This document shows, one piece after another, positions 46,150 through 54,005 of a stretch of DNA of 64,000 nt. Within the stretch, counting starts at the first letter, position 1. Each line of letters opens with the position of its first letter. The position numbers and the translations under genes were made by a program. The notes under the pieces were generated by a model that ran no database searches, was not told the DNA's origin, and saw nothing but the letters and a program-made list of their open reading frames with translations. Location: the NCBI GenBank assembly GCA_944326525.1, contig CALVEG010000007.1, positions 1 to 64,000 of the forward strand, in the 5' to 3' direction. Source of the DNA: Candidatus Gastranaerophilales bacterium. GTDB lineage: Bacteria > Cyanobacteriota > Vampirovibrionia > Gastranaerophilales > Gastranaerophilaceae.

Positions 46150-46938
46150 ATGAAAGCAAAAATAAGTATATTATTAGCAGCAGTATTGTTTGGGGCAAAT
46201 ATGTCAATTGCAGCAAGCAATTTCAATTATACGGAACAACCTCCGGTATATCAACAGCAGCAATACAATCCTGCACCTCAATTTGGTGCACCGTCAAACA
46301 ATTTTCAAAGACAAAATTATAATAAACCCGTAAATACAAACACTACTTTAAAAGGTCATATTGTAACCGTTCCTGCAGGTCAAAACATACCTGTAATCAC
46401 AACAATGGCCCTAAGTTCAGAAAATCTTACTCTGGGACAAAATGTAACAGTTGCGCTGAATTCTGACTTTTACTATAACGGAAGCCTTATAGCTCCGGCA
46501 GGAAGCTCTATTACTGGTCAAGTTTTAGAAGTATCCAAAGCCAAAAGAGGCAGTATGAACGGAAAACTTATGATAAGATTTACTCAAATCACAACACCAT
46601 ACGGAACTCAAATTCCGATTTCTGCAGTAATCAAAACAGATGACGGCACAGGGGTTCTAGTCGGCGGAACCAAATTGGATGTTGCAAAAGATTACGGCAA
46701 AGACCTTGCAGTAGGTTCAGCGGCCGGTGCAACAGCAGGGCTTGTTATGAGTGCTATATCCGGAGGAAATATTGGTAAAGGAGCAGCTCTTGGCACAGCA
46801 GTAGGCGCAGGTGGCGGACTTGTTAAATCTATTTGGGATAAAGGAGATAACGTCGAAATCCCAGCAAATGCCGGAATTTCATTAACACTTACCCAAGCTA
46901 TTACAGTAAATCCCGCAATATATAATACTAATTATTAG
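46150..46938 (+). CDS. secreted glycine-zipper protein, paralogue of upstream gene
   Basis: 262 residues, preceded by GAAGGGAAGGGA. The signal peptide ends near SIAA (about 22). A Gln/Pro/Asn-rich segment covers about 25-65. A beta-rich domain shared with the 45477 product covers about 70-165. A Gly/Ala-zipper of about 178-225 (GSAAGATAGLVMSAISGGN, GAALGTAVGAGGG) could insert into or lie on a membrane. It lies just upstream of the tonB-exbBD run. Confidence 0.75.
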   Translation: MKAKISILLAAVLFGANMSIAASNFNYTEQPPVYQQQQYNPAPQFGAPSNNFQRQNYNKPVNTNTTLKGHIVTVPAGQNIPVITTMALSSENLTLGQNVTVALNSDFYYNGSLIAPAGSSITGQVLEVSKAKRGSMNGKLMIRFTQITTPYGTQIPISAVIKTDDGTGVLVGGTKLDVAKDYGKDLAVGSAAGATAGLVMSAISGGNIGKGAALGTAVGAGGGLVKSIWDKGDNVEIPANAGISLTLTQAITVNPAIYNTNY

Positions 46939-47046
46939 AAAATCGGGTAATAATTTTACTGTTAAATTATAATAGAATTACACAGACAGAGAGAAAACTG
47001 TAATTAGTAAAAGAACAACATTTAAACGAAAGGTTTAATTAGGGAT

Positions 47047-48276
47047 ATGTCAATCATTGGAAAATATACCGTTGATAAAGAAGAAGATAATCAGGAGAAT
47101 GTCGGCTTTACGCTTCCTGCGACAGCAAAAAAGAGTAAAGAAGATGATCTGAAAAAAGACATTGTTATATCGACAATTCTTCACCCAACGGTAGTTGGAT
47201 TAATTTATCTTATCTCATTCATTCTTTTATTATTCGGGATAAAGCTAAGTATTTTTGACAGACCGAAACCAAAAATGAAGGATATAGAGTTTGTTCTTGT
47301 AGAAAAAGAGGGTACACCTATAAACAAGAACACACCATACCGTTCAGACATAAATTCACGAGCAGGCGGACATCATGATCCGACAAAACCTGTTTCAATG
47401 CCATCCCCAGCGCCTGCAGCGTCACAAAAGCCATCTCCTGCACCGCAGCCACCGGCAAAAGCAAAACAGCCTGCACCACAGAAATCACAAACACAACCAA
47501 AACCACAACCGGTTAAGAAACCAACTATAGCGGAACAAATTCAACAAGCAGTTCAGCCAAAGCCTGAGCAACCTAAAGCAAAACCGGAACCGCCGGCACC
47601 GACAAAAGCACCACAAGCAGCAAAACCGGCACCTCCGACAGCTAAACCTTCAATAAAACCGCCGTTGACACCAAAACCTGTCGCAAAACCAAGCAGTGCC
47701 TTCCAAGTTCCTGTACCATCAGGCGGTACCAAAACAGGCACCTACGCAACAGGTCCAATAAGCGGCTCAGGAACAGCAAATAAAGGCGGAGGCTCAGGCG
47801 GACCCGTTAGTGGAAGTGGCAGCGGAAGTTACACACCTGCGCCAACCCTAGCACCTACAGGAGGCGGAAGTTCATCAGGACAAAAGCTTGCCAGAGGCGG
47901 TGGCGGAGGAACCGGCGGAGTTGGAAATCCTGGCCCAGGAAACCCTAACGGCGCACCCGGAATTGATACCATCAGAGAACCTGACTTTGGACCTTATATG
48001 AGAGAACTCCAAAGAAGAATTAAAATGAACTGGGATCCGCCAAAAGGTAACGAAAGCAAAAGAGTTGTATTATTATTTAAAATTGCTAAAGATGGAAGAC
48101 TACTTTCTTGCAGCGTATACAAATCTTCCGGACTAAAAAGTGCTGATGATGCGGCGTTGAATGCAGTTAAGCTTACAGCCCCATTCAGACCGCTTCCGGC
48201 AGAATACAAAGGCGCAAGCATTGATATTCAATTCACATTTGATTACAACGTGTTTGGCGCTGCAGGTTACCAATAA
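47047..48276 (+). CDS. tonB: TonB-type energy transducer
   Basis: 409 residues. A cytoplasmic N-terminus of about 40 residues is followed by one membrane helix (about 55-77) and a long Pro/Ala/Lys-rich linker of about 105-215 that can span the periplasm. A Gly/Ser-rich segment covers about 215-300. A TonB C-terminal domain covers about 310-405 (FGPYMRELQRRIKMNWDPP, LLFKIAKDGRLLSCSVYKSSG, DDAALNAVKLTAPFRPLP). It passes ExbB/ExbD energy to outer membrane proteins. No TonB-dependent receptor is in the window. GGG precedes the ATG. Confidence 0.88.
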   Translation: MSIIGKYTVDKEEDNQENVGFTLPATAKKSKEDDLKKDIVISTILHPTVVGLIYLISFILLLFGIKLSIFDRPKPKMKDIEFVLVEKEGTPINKNTPYRSDINSRAGGHHDPTKPVSMPSPAPAASQKPSPAPQPPAKAKQPAPQKSQTQPKPQPVKKPTIAEQIQQAVQPKPEQPKAKPEPPAPTKAPQAAKPAPPTAKPSIKPPLTPKPVAKPSSAFQVPVPSGGTKTGTYATGPISGSGTANKGGGSGGPVSGSGSGSYTPAPTLAPTGGGSSSGQKLARGGGGGTGGVGNPGPGNPNGAPGIDTIREPDFGPYMRELQRRIKMNWDPPKGNESKRVVLLFKIAKDGRLLSCSVYKSSGLKSADDAALNAVKLTAPFRPLPAEYKGASIDIQFTFDYNVFGAAGYQ

Positions 48277-48324
48277 AAACAGTAAAAATTAGAAGGAAAA
48301 ATATAAAAGGAGAGGATAACAAAA

Positions 48325-48969
48325 ATGGAATTACTATTACACTCAATTCAACTGGACTGGCCTGTACTTTTACCGATATTAGTTTGTTCAATACTGGTAG
48401 TAGCGGTTGTATTTAACAGATTTCAGTTTTACAAAGAAAACAAAAGAGATGTTGTTTTATTCATCCCAAAACTTCAAAGAGAACTTGCGAAAAACAATCT
48501 TCAAGGAGCACAAAGTATCGCTGAAAATTGCGGCGGCGTAATCGGAGAAGTTACAGAAGAAGCTGTCAGAATTTTTTCTGAACAGAAAAACGGATTTTCA
48601 AGATCTTTTGATATTGCAGCAGCACTTGCTACAAGAAAACTTGAAAGTCATCTTACAATTCTTGGTACAATCGGCGGTGTTGCACCGTTTTTAGGGTTGT
48701 TTGGAACTGTTGTAAGAATACTTTATACATTCCAAGATCTTGCAACTCAAGGTAATCAATCAGCAGCTGTTGCTATGGGTATAGGTTCAGCTTTGATTGC
48801 AACTGCTTTCGGTCTTGGGGTTGCGATTGTCGCTGTTGTTTTCTACAACTCTTTCCAATCAATAGTTAAACGCTATGAAGACGATTTTCAACTTATCAAG
48901 TTATTATTCTTAAGCTTCGTAGATTCTGAAGACGAATCAAACAAAACAACATCAAATGTTTCATTGTAA
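48325..48969 (+). CDS. exbB: ExbB/TolQ-family proton channel subunit
   Basis: 214 residues. Three membrane helices lie near 12-30, 108-130 (TILGTIGGVAPFLGLFGTVV) and 150-175 (GIGSALIATAFGLGVAIVAVVFY). The large cytoplasmic loop lies between the first and second. ExbB pentamers form the proton channel around an ExbD dimer. GGAGAGG precedes the ATG. It is between tonB and two exbD genes. Confidence 0.92.
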   Translation: MELLLHSIQLDWPVLLPILVCSILVVAVVFNRFQFYKENKRDVVLFIPKLQRELAKNNLQGAQSIAENCGGVIGEVTEEAVRIFSEQKNGFSRSFDIAAALATRKLESHLTILGTIGGVAPFLGLFGTVVRILYTFQDLATQGNQSAAVAMGIGSALIATAFGLGVAIVAVVFYNSFQSIVKRYEDDFQLIKLLFLSFVDSEDESNKTTSNVSL

Positions 48970-48986
48970 ACTAAAGGAAAATTCAC

Positions 48987-49439
48987 ATGGCATTCAGCAC
49001 AAATAAAAAAGAAAAACTTTTTACAGAAATAAACATAACACCTTTAACAGACATTTTCCTTGTACTGTTAATCATAATGATGGTTGTTGCACCGACTTTT
49101 CAATCAATGGACAATGCGATTACCGTCCCTGAGATTAACAGCGGGGTTGCAATTGAACAAAAAAATGCAACAATTGCAATTACAAGAGATGGCCAGATGT
49201 TCTTGAACGGAACTCCGATAACAGAAGATCAATTAACAAATGAACTTGTGACATTAAAGGAATCAATAGAGAAACCTGAAGTTGTAGTTAAGGCGGATGA
49301 AAAAGTAAAAAGTGCCGAGATTATGAAAGTTATGAACGCTGCGCAAGACGCAGAATATAAAAAACTTATTGTTGCCGGAGAACCTTTGAGTAAAAAGGAA
49401 CAAAAAGAGCTGAAAGAAGAAAACAAACAAGGAGTCTAA
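48987..49439 (+). CDS. exbD: ExbD/TolR-family protein, first copy
   Basis: 150 residues. The N-terminal helix holds the proton-relay Asp in INITPLTDIFLVLLIIMMV. The periplasmic domain follows and ends in a Lys/Glu-rich tail (about 130-150). AAAGGAAAA precedes the ATG, 17 bases after exbB. The transmembrane segment is almost identical to that of the next gene, while the rest has diverged. Confidence 0.92.
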   Translation: MAFSTNKKEKLFTEINITPLTDIFLVLLIIMMVVAPTFQSMDNAITVPEINSGVAIEQKNATIAITRDGQMFLNGTPITEDQLTNELVTLKESIEKPEVVVKADEKVKSAEIMKVMNAAQDAEYKKLIVAGEPLSKKEQKELKEENKQGV

Positions 49440-49441
49440 AA

Positions 49442-49831
49442 ATGAGCCGTAACCGCGGAGAATTTAATGAAATAAACATAACACCTTTAACAGATATTTT
49501 TCTTGTACTGCTAATCATAATGATGGTAATAGCACCACTTCTTGATCAACAGGGACTTAACCTTACCGTACCTGAAAATGTTGCAGAAGAACAGGTTAAG
49601 CAAGACACCAAGATTTTAACTGTTAACGTAACTTCTGATGATAAATATTACATTGAAGGTCAAGAAATTCCCGCAAACGAACTTGAAAATTATATTAAAC
49701 AAAATGCCGCAAATTTTCCTGACGGTATGATGATAGAATCAGACGGAGAAGCAACTCACGGAGCTGTCGTAAAACTTATGGACAGTGCAAGAAACTCAGG
49801 TATTACAAGTATTTCAGTTTCCCAAGTGTAA
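49442..49831 (+). CDS. exbD: ExbD/TolR-family protein, second copy
   Basis: 129 residues, 2 bases after the first exbD, with AAGGAG in its end. It has the same helix (INITPLTDIFLVLLIIMMV) with the key Asp and a typical periplasmic domain (VNVTSDDKYYIEGQEIP, VVKLMDSARNSGITSIS). Two ExbDs may form a heterodimer in one ExbB pentamer; that is inference. A bidirectional terminator follows. Confidence 0.92.
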   Translation: MSRNRGEFNEINITPLTDIFLVLLIIMMVIAPLLDQQGLNLTVPENVAEEQVKQDTKILTVNVTSDDKYYIEGQEIPANELENYIKQNAANFPDGMMIESDGEATHGAVVKLMDSARNSGITSISVSQV

Positions 49832-49852
49832 TAATAATTCCTATATATTTAC

Positions 49853-49882
49853 AAAAAGACGGATTAAAAAATCCGTCTTTTT
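49853..49882. terminator. bidirectional terminator after exbD
   Basis: AAAAAGACGGAT (49853-49864) and ATCCGTCTTTTT (49871-49882), a perfect 12-bp stem with a 6-base loop. The stop codon of the convergent 359-residue gene sits at its edge (49881-49883). Confidence 0.92.
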
Positions 49883-50960
49883 AGTTTTTAGCTTTTTTAT
49901 AATTTTCCAATAAATTTGTACTCTTCAGTTGTTCATTATTTTTTTCTTGAGGCTCAGGCTTTATTTCAAACTTAACCGATTGTTGCTGTTGACTTTGTGT
50001 TTGAGGTTGCGGTTGAGTTGAAACTTTATACTGAGAATTTCCCTGCACCTCTGGCGGAACTTTAGGCTGCTGCGAAACTGTTTGTTGAGATTGATTCTGA
50101 GCTTGAGAATTTGTCTTAGTTCGCGGATTTATTTGCGACTGTTTATGAACATTCATAGGCTTAGATTTTCGGCTTGAGAACTTTTGTATTAAAAACATAG
50201 CACCGCCAAATATTGCAGCCCCCAAACCACCCCACAAACCTGCCGTTTTCCATTGCATATTCCGAGCAGTATCATTTATAACATTAAATAAATCTTTAGA
50301 AATCCCGTTATTTGGCTTGTGAACAAATTTGCCACTATTCCAATCAAAAGAAACTTCTACAGCATCTTTTACAGCCATATTCGAATCCAAACCCAATACT
50401 AAATTTTTATTAGCATTAAAAGTTTCTTTTAATGCAGATTTAAGCTCTCCAAAAGAATCAAATTGCGCTCCAAAATCTTTATAATAATATAAAATAGAAC
50501 TTTTAAGTTCATTTGGATTTTTAGCGTCACGAACAGCACTATAATAATCAAGCATTATATCCGTCATATAAGACTCAGGTGCTCCAATAATATGTATCAT
50601 ACTTTCTATGCTCTGCTTAATTATTTCTTTTATGCCATTAAAAGATTTATCAGGAGAGATTTTATTATAAAAATCATAATTTGCATCAGCAATTTTTGAA
50701 TATGAAGTTGCTTTTCCAATTTCATCAATAAATTTATTTAGACTTTCAAGTATCTTTTTATTTTGACTTCCGCCCGGAAGCTTGCTGGCCAAATTGTTTT
50801 CAACATTCTGCACAAAAGTATCCGAAATAACCCCATCTTTAAGATACGGTCTTGAATTATAACCTGCAAGTGCAAACCCCGCACCTGCAAGTAAACCAGT
50901 AGCAGATGAAGTTATCATATTATCTTTTGTTGAAATCTGCGAATTATTTATTGTTGACAT
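49881..50960 (-). CDS. hypothetical membrane protein with Gln-rich tail
   Basis: 359 residues, not recognised. A short polar start precedes a hydrophobic stretch near 16-34 (SSATGLLAGAGFALAGY). A helical middle covers about 40-210. A second membrane helix lies near 240-262 (GLWGGLGAAIFGGAMFLIQ). The C-terminal 90 residues are Gln/Pro/Ser-rich (QSQQTVSQQPKVPPEV). No signal peptide. It is one of several large unplaced proteins in this window. Confidence 0.75.
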   Translation of the reverse strand: MSTINNSQISTKDNMITSSATGLLAGAGFALAGYNSRPYLKDGVISDTFVQNVENNLASKLPGGSQNKKILESLNKFIDEIGKATSYSKIADANYDFYNKISPDKSFNGIKEIIKQSIESMIHIIGAPESYMTDIMLDYYSAVRDAKNPNELKSSILYYYKDFGAQFDSFGELKSALKETFNANKNLVLGLDSNMAVKDAVEVSFDWNSGKFVHKPNNGISKDLFNVINDTARNMQWKTAGLWGGLGAAIFGGAMFLIQKFSSRKSKPMNVHKQSQINPRTKTNSQAQNQSQQTVSQQPKVPPEVQGNSQYKVSTQPQPQTQSQQQQSVKFEIKPEPQEKNNEQLKSTNLLENYKKAKN

Positions 50961-51104
50961 AACCTTACTAAAATTTCATACACACATTTATTTAAAAACA
51001 TCTCTTTAACAATTATTGCTTAAAAAAAACATAATAATACAAATTCTTAACACTTTCCTCTAAAACAATACACTTTTCAACTCACTCTTTTAATTTTAAC
51101 CCCA

Positions 51105-51133
51105 TAAAAAAAATAACAGCCGCTTTCGCGGCT
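51105..51133 (-). terminator. hairpin terminator after the 15-codon ORF
   Basis: Stem AGCCGC (51118-51123) and GCGGCT (51128-51133). On the minus strand it is followed by GTTA and eight T. No annotated gene on the minus strand would need it except the 15-codon ORF just upstream. Confidence 0.7.
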
Positions 51134-51151
51134 TTATCTCATTGTAAAAGG

Positions 51152-51199
51152 TTAGTGTGTAGGAGAAAATAAAGAAAAAGAAAATGGTTTTATACTCAT
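51152..51199 (-). CDS. possible 15-residue Phe/Ser-rich peptide
   Basis: ATG (51199) to TAA (51152) reads MSIKPFSFSLFSPTH. GAGGG lies 6 bases before the ATG, an ideal ribosome site, and a terminator begins 18 bases after the stop. Four of 15 residues are Phe. It could be a leader peptide that controls the gene at 50960, a small protein, or chance. I rate it low because the ORF is so short. Confidence 0.35.
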   Translation of the reverse strand: MSIKPFSFSLFSPTH

Positions 51200-51209
51200 G
51201 GTATACCCT

Positions 51210-51224
51210 CATGTTTTGAACATG
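51210..51224. repeat. perfect dyad CATGTT-TTG-AACATG
   Basis: 6-bp arms with a 3-base centre, immediately upstream of the ribosome site of the 15-codon ORF. It could be an operator for that transcript or a hairpin in its 5' end. Confidence 0.5.
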
Positions 51225-51359
51225 TAACATATACTTTTTATATCTTTAACATATCTTAATAATATACATATTCAGAATTCGTTTCATTCCGTAATATTAA
51301 ATTGCAAAGGGAAAATATTTTAAGTAAAATGTTGTCATTAAATGAAACGGGGTAAGGAA

Positions 51360-52085
51360 ATGGAGATTAGAGCTAAAAACCTGATAAAAATATACGGTGA
51401 CAGAAGCGTTGTTAATGACATCTCGTTTAACATCAATAAAGGAGAGGTTGTTTGTCTATTAGGCCCTAACGGTGCCGGAAAAACAACAACATTTTATATG
51501 GTTGTCGGGCTTGTCAAACCAAACAGCGGTCAAATTATGCTTGATGATCAAGATATTTCATCTTGGCCTATGAATTTAAGAGCAAAAGCAGGTATCGGAT
51601 ATCTTCCGCAAGAAGCCTCAATTTTTAGAAAGCTTTCAGTTGAGGATAACATAAAACTTGTTCTTCAAATGAATGAAAAATTGACCGAAGATGAAAAGAA
51701 AAGAAAACTTGAAGAACTTTTGACAGAATTTGGGATTTTAAGACTAAGAAGCTATGCAGCCGTATCTCTATCAGGTGGAGAAAGACGAAGGGTAGAAATT
51801 GCAAGAGCGCTTGCTGCCAGTCCAGATTTCATGCTTCTTGATGAGCCTTTTGCCGGAATTGACCCGATTGCAATAGGTGAAATTAAAGATAACATAAGAA
51901 AAATTTCTCAAGAAAAAGGACTTGGGGTATTAATTACCGACCACAACCCAAAAGCAACTCTTTCTATTACTGATCGTGCTTATGTAATCTTTGACGGCAA
52001 AATCAAAATTCAAGGAAAGAGTGCTGACGTTGCAGTTGATCCTGTTGCTAAAGAATTTTATCTCGGAAAGGATTTCGCACTTTAA
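51360..52085 (+). CDS. lptB: LPS export ABC transporter ATPase LptB
   Basis: 241 residues from the ATG at 51360, 7 bases after GGGG; the ATG at 51342 would put this site inside the gene. Walker A is GPNGAGKTTT, the Q-loop lies in GIGYLPQEASIFRKLS, the signature is LSGGERRR, Walker B is FMLLDEPFAGIDP and the H-loop is ITDHN. The LptB-type signature PQEASIFRKL supports LptB over other ABC ATPases. It drives LPS extraction by LptF/LptG. The stop shares a base with the start of the permease gene (TAATG). Confidence 0.93.
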   Translation: MEIRAKNLIKIYGDRSVVNDISFNINKGEVVCLLGPNGAGKTTTFYMVVGLVKPNSGQIMLDDQDISSWPMNLRAKAGIGYLPQEASIFRKLSVEDNIKLVLQMNEKLTEDEKKRKLEELLTEFGILRLRSYAAVSLSGGERRRVEIARALAASPDFMLLDEPFAGIDPIAIGEIKDNIRKISQEKGLGVLITDHNPKATLSITDRAYVIFDGKIKIQGKSADVAVDPVAKEFYLGKDFAL

Positions 52086-53197
52086 TGAAGTCTTTTAAAA
52101 TTACAATTTATGACAAATATATATTTTCACAAGTATTTTGGGCAACATTTGCTGCGATACTTTTGTTCACAGTTGTATGGATTGCGCCGGAAATGCTTCT
52201 TAACACCATCAAAAGAACTTTAGAGGGCGTTTATTCAGCAAAAACTGCAGTTCTTATATTATTTTATGAATTACCCAAAATTCTGGGAAAAGCTTTTCCT
52301 GTCGGCCTGCTTCTTGGAACTCTTTTTACTTTTGACAAGCTTAGCAAAGACAGTGAACTTACCATTTTTAGAGCTGTCGGAATGTCGTTTTTTAGAATTC
52401 TGGCACCGGTTTTCATATTAAGTCTTATAGTTACAGCTATGTGCTTCGTTACTTATGACAAACTTATTCCGATGTCATGCCAGAAACTTATGGATATTAG
52501 AGGAAGCAGACCTGTTACACAATATATTTATACTCAAAAAGACGATGGCGGACATCCGAAAATGGCAGTTGTTGTTTCCAGATTTTCAATGGGAGATATG
52601 TCTAACGTAATAGTGCTTGATTTTTCAAAAAAACAATACGACGATGTACATCAGTTGTCAGAAATTTATGTAGCAAAAACCGGTAAATGCTATGACGATC
52701 ATTGGGATTTAAGAGATTTAACCGAATACAAAGTTAATTCAGACGGAATATTCCAAAGCATAAAGAAAATCAAACAAATGGATATTCTTAATGGGGAATC
52801 TGCACAAAATGCATTTACTCTTATGTCCTACAGCACAAAACGTGACAGAGATATTACAAATAATGATTTAAAAAATTATATTTCACTTCTTAAAAAAGAA
52901 GGCTTAACAGAAGAATACCGATTTATGCTAAACAAGTATTTACAAAGATTTTTCCACCCATTTGTTTGCGTTTTACTTGCTATTATGGGAACACTACTTG
53001 GATTTAGCAAACCGAGAGAACAAAGATTAGTTGGGTTTACTATTGCTATCGGATGTATATTTTTATATTATATAACTCTGCCATTTTTTGATCTTCTGGC
53101 AGAAAAAGGAATTTTGCCTCCGTTAATTACAGCATTATTCCCGCCTTTGGCATTCTTTTGCGGAATCGTAGGGTTTTACAAATCAAAGGACTTATAA
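52085..53197 (+). CDS. LptF/LptG-family (YjgP/YjgQ) permease
   Basis: 370 residues. Membrane helices lie near 15-37, 60-80 (PKILGKAFPVGLLLGTLF), 100-120, and three more at about 285-365, with a periplasmic beta-jellyroll between (about 125-265). The length is usual for LptF/LptG. Only one permease gene is seen here, where E. coli has two; the second may lie elsewhere or the permease may be a homodimer. Overlaps lptB by one base. Confidence 0.9.
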   Translation: MKSFKITIYDKYIFSQVFWATFAAILLFTVVWIAPEMLLNTIKRTLEGVYSAKTAVLILFYELPKILGKAFPVGLLLGTLFTFDKLSKDSELTIFRAVGMSFFRILAPVFILSLIVTAMCFVTYDKLIPMSCQKLMDIRGSRPVTQYIYTQKDDGGHPKMAVVVSRFSMGDMSNVIVLDFSKKQYDDVHQLSEIYVAKTGKCYDDHWDLRDLTEYKVNSDGIFQSIKKIKQMDILNGESAQNAFTLMSYSTKRDRDITNNDLKNYISLLKKEGLTEEYRFMLNKYLQRFFHPFVCVLLAIMGTLLGFSKPREQRLVGFTIAIGCIFLYYITLPFFDLLAEKGILPPLITALFPPLAFFCGIVGFYKSKDL

Positions 53198-53198
53198 A

Positions 53199-54005
53199 AT
53201 GAAGAAAATATTAATTGCAATTTTTGCAATATTAATCGGAAATTTTTGTTTTGGAGCAGAACCTGTTAAAGTAGATTTCAATGACGGGATCTATCATATA
53301 ACCGTAACAGGGGATAAGGTTAAGAAAAAAATAAAATTTATCTCCAGCGAAAGCCTTATTACAAACAGCGAAGCTCACAAAGCTAATCCTGATGCAATAC
53401 TTACGATTAACGCAGGATTTTTTGACCCTGATAACGGGAAATCAATCTCTTATATAGTTACCGATAGTATAACTTCTGAAGATCCGCATTTTAATGAAAA
53501 TCTGCTTAATAATCCTGAATTAAGGCAAAATTTAACAAAAATCCTCAACAGGACAGAGTTTAGAATTTTGGAATGCACATCTGAAAAAGCTTTGAAGTAC
53601 GCAATTGTCCCACATAATACATCTGCAGACTTCAGCTGTTTTATAAAAACATCCGCTCAGGGTGGACCTTTAATTTTGCCGCAATTAAGACTGGAAGAAG
53701 AATTTTTCGTCGTAAAAAAAGATGGCAGAGTAATTCGAGAATCGGCTTCTGTACTTCATAAAACGGCTAGAACCATAATTGGACTTAAAGATGACGATCT
53801 TCATATTTTAATAATCACAGATAAACATCCGATGGATTTGTATGAAGTTCAGGAATATTGCAAAAAACTTGGGCTTACTCGTGCTATGGCTTTTGATGGT
53901 GGTAGCTCAACATCTTTCAATTACAAAGACGAAATTGAAGTCGTTTCTACAGAAGAAAACTCTACGGGTAGAAGTGTAAAATCATTTATGCAGATTACGA
54001 AATAA
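53199..54005 (+). CDS. secreted phosphodiester glycosidase family protein (NAGPA-like)
   Basis: 268 residues. The signal peptide ends near CFGA (19). Family motifs (PF09992) are LTINAGFFDPDNG, AQGGPLIL, TARTIIGL and the C-terminal AMAFDGGSSTSF. The family is named for the human uncovering enzyme that removes GlcNAc from phosphodiesters; bacterial members are thought to act on exopolysaccharide or cell-wall phosphodiesters. It lies 1 base after the permease gene, with AAAGGA in its end. It overlaps the convergent gene by 11 bases. Confidence 0.85.
   Translation: MKKILIAIFAILIGNFCFGAEPVKVDFNDGIYHITVTGDKVKKKIKFISSESLITNSEAHKANPDAILTINAGFFDPDNGKSISYIVTDSITSEDPHFNENLLNNPELRQNLTKILNRTEFRILECTSEKALKYAIVPHNTSADFSCFIKTSAQGGPLILPQLRLEEEFFVVKKDGRVIRESASVLHKTARTIIGLKDDDLHILIITDKHPMDLYEVQEYCKKLGLTRAMAFDGGSSTSFNYKDEIEVVSTEENSTGRSVKSFMQITK

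Larger units (their letters stand above)
50961..51359. other. intergenic region with small ORF, dyad and terminator
   Basis: 399 bases between divergent genes. It holds, on the minus strand, a dyad, a ribosome site, a 15-codon ORF and a hairpin with T run (listed separately). The rest is AT-rich; the lptB promoter should be near 51250-51330, but I see no strong boxes. Confidence 0.6.
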
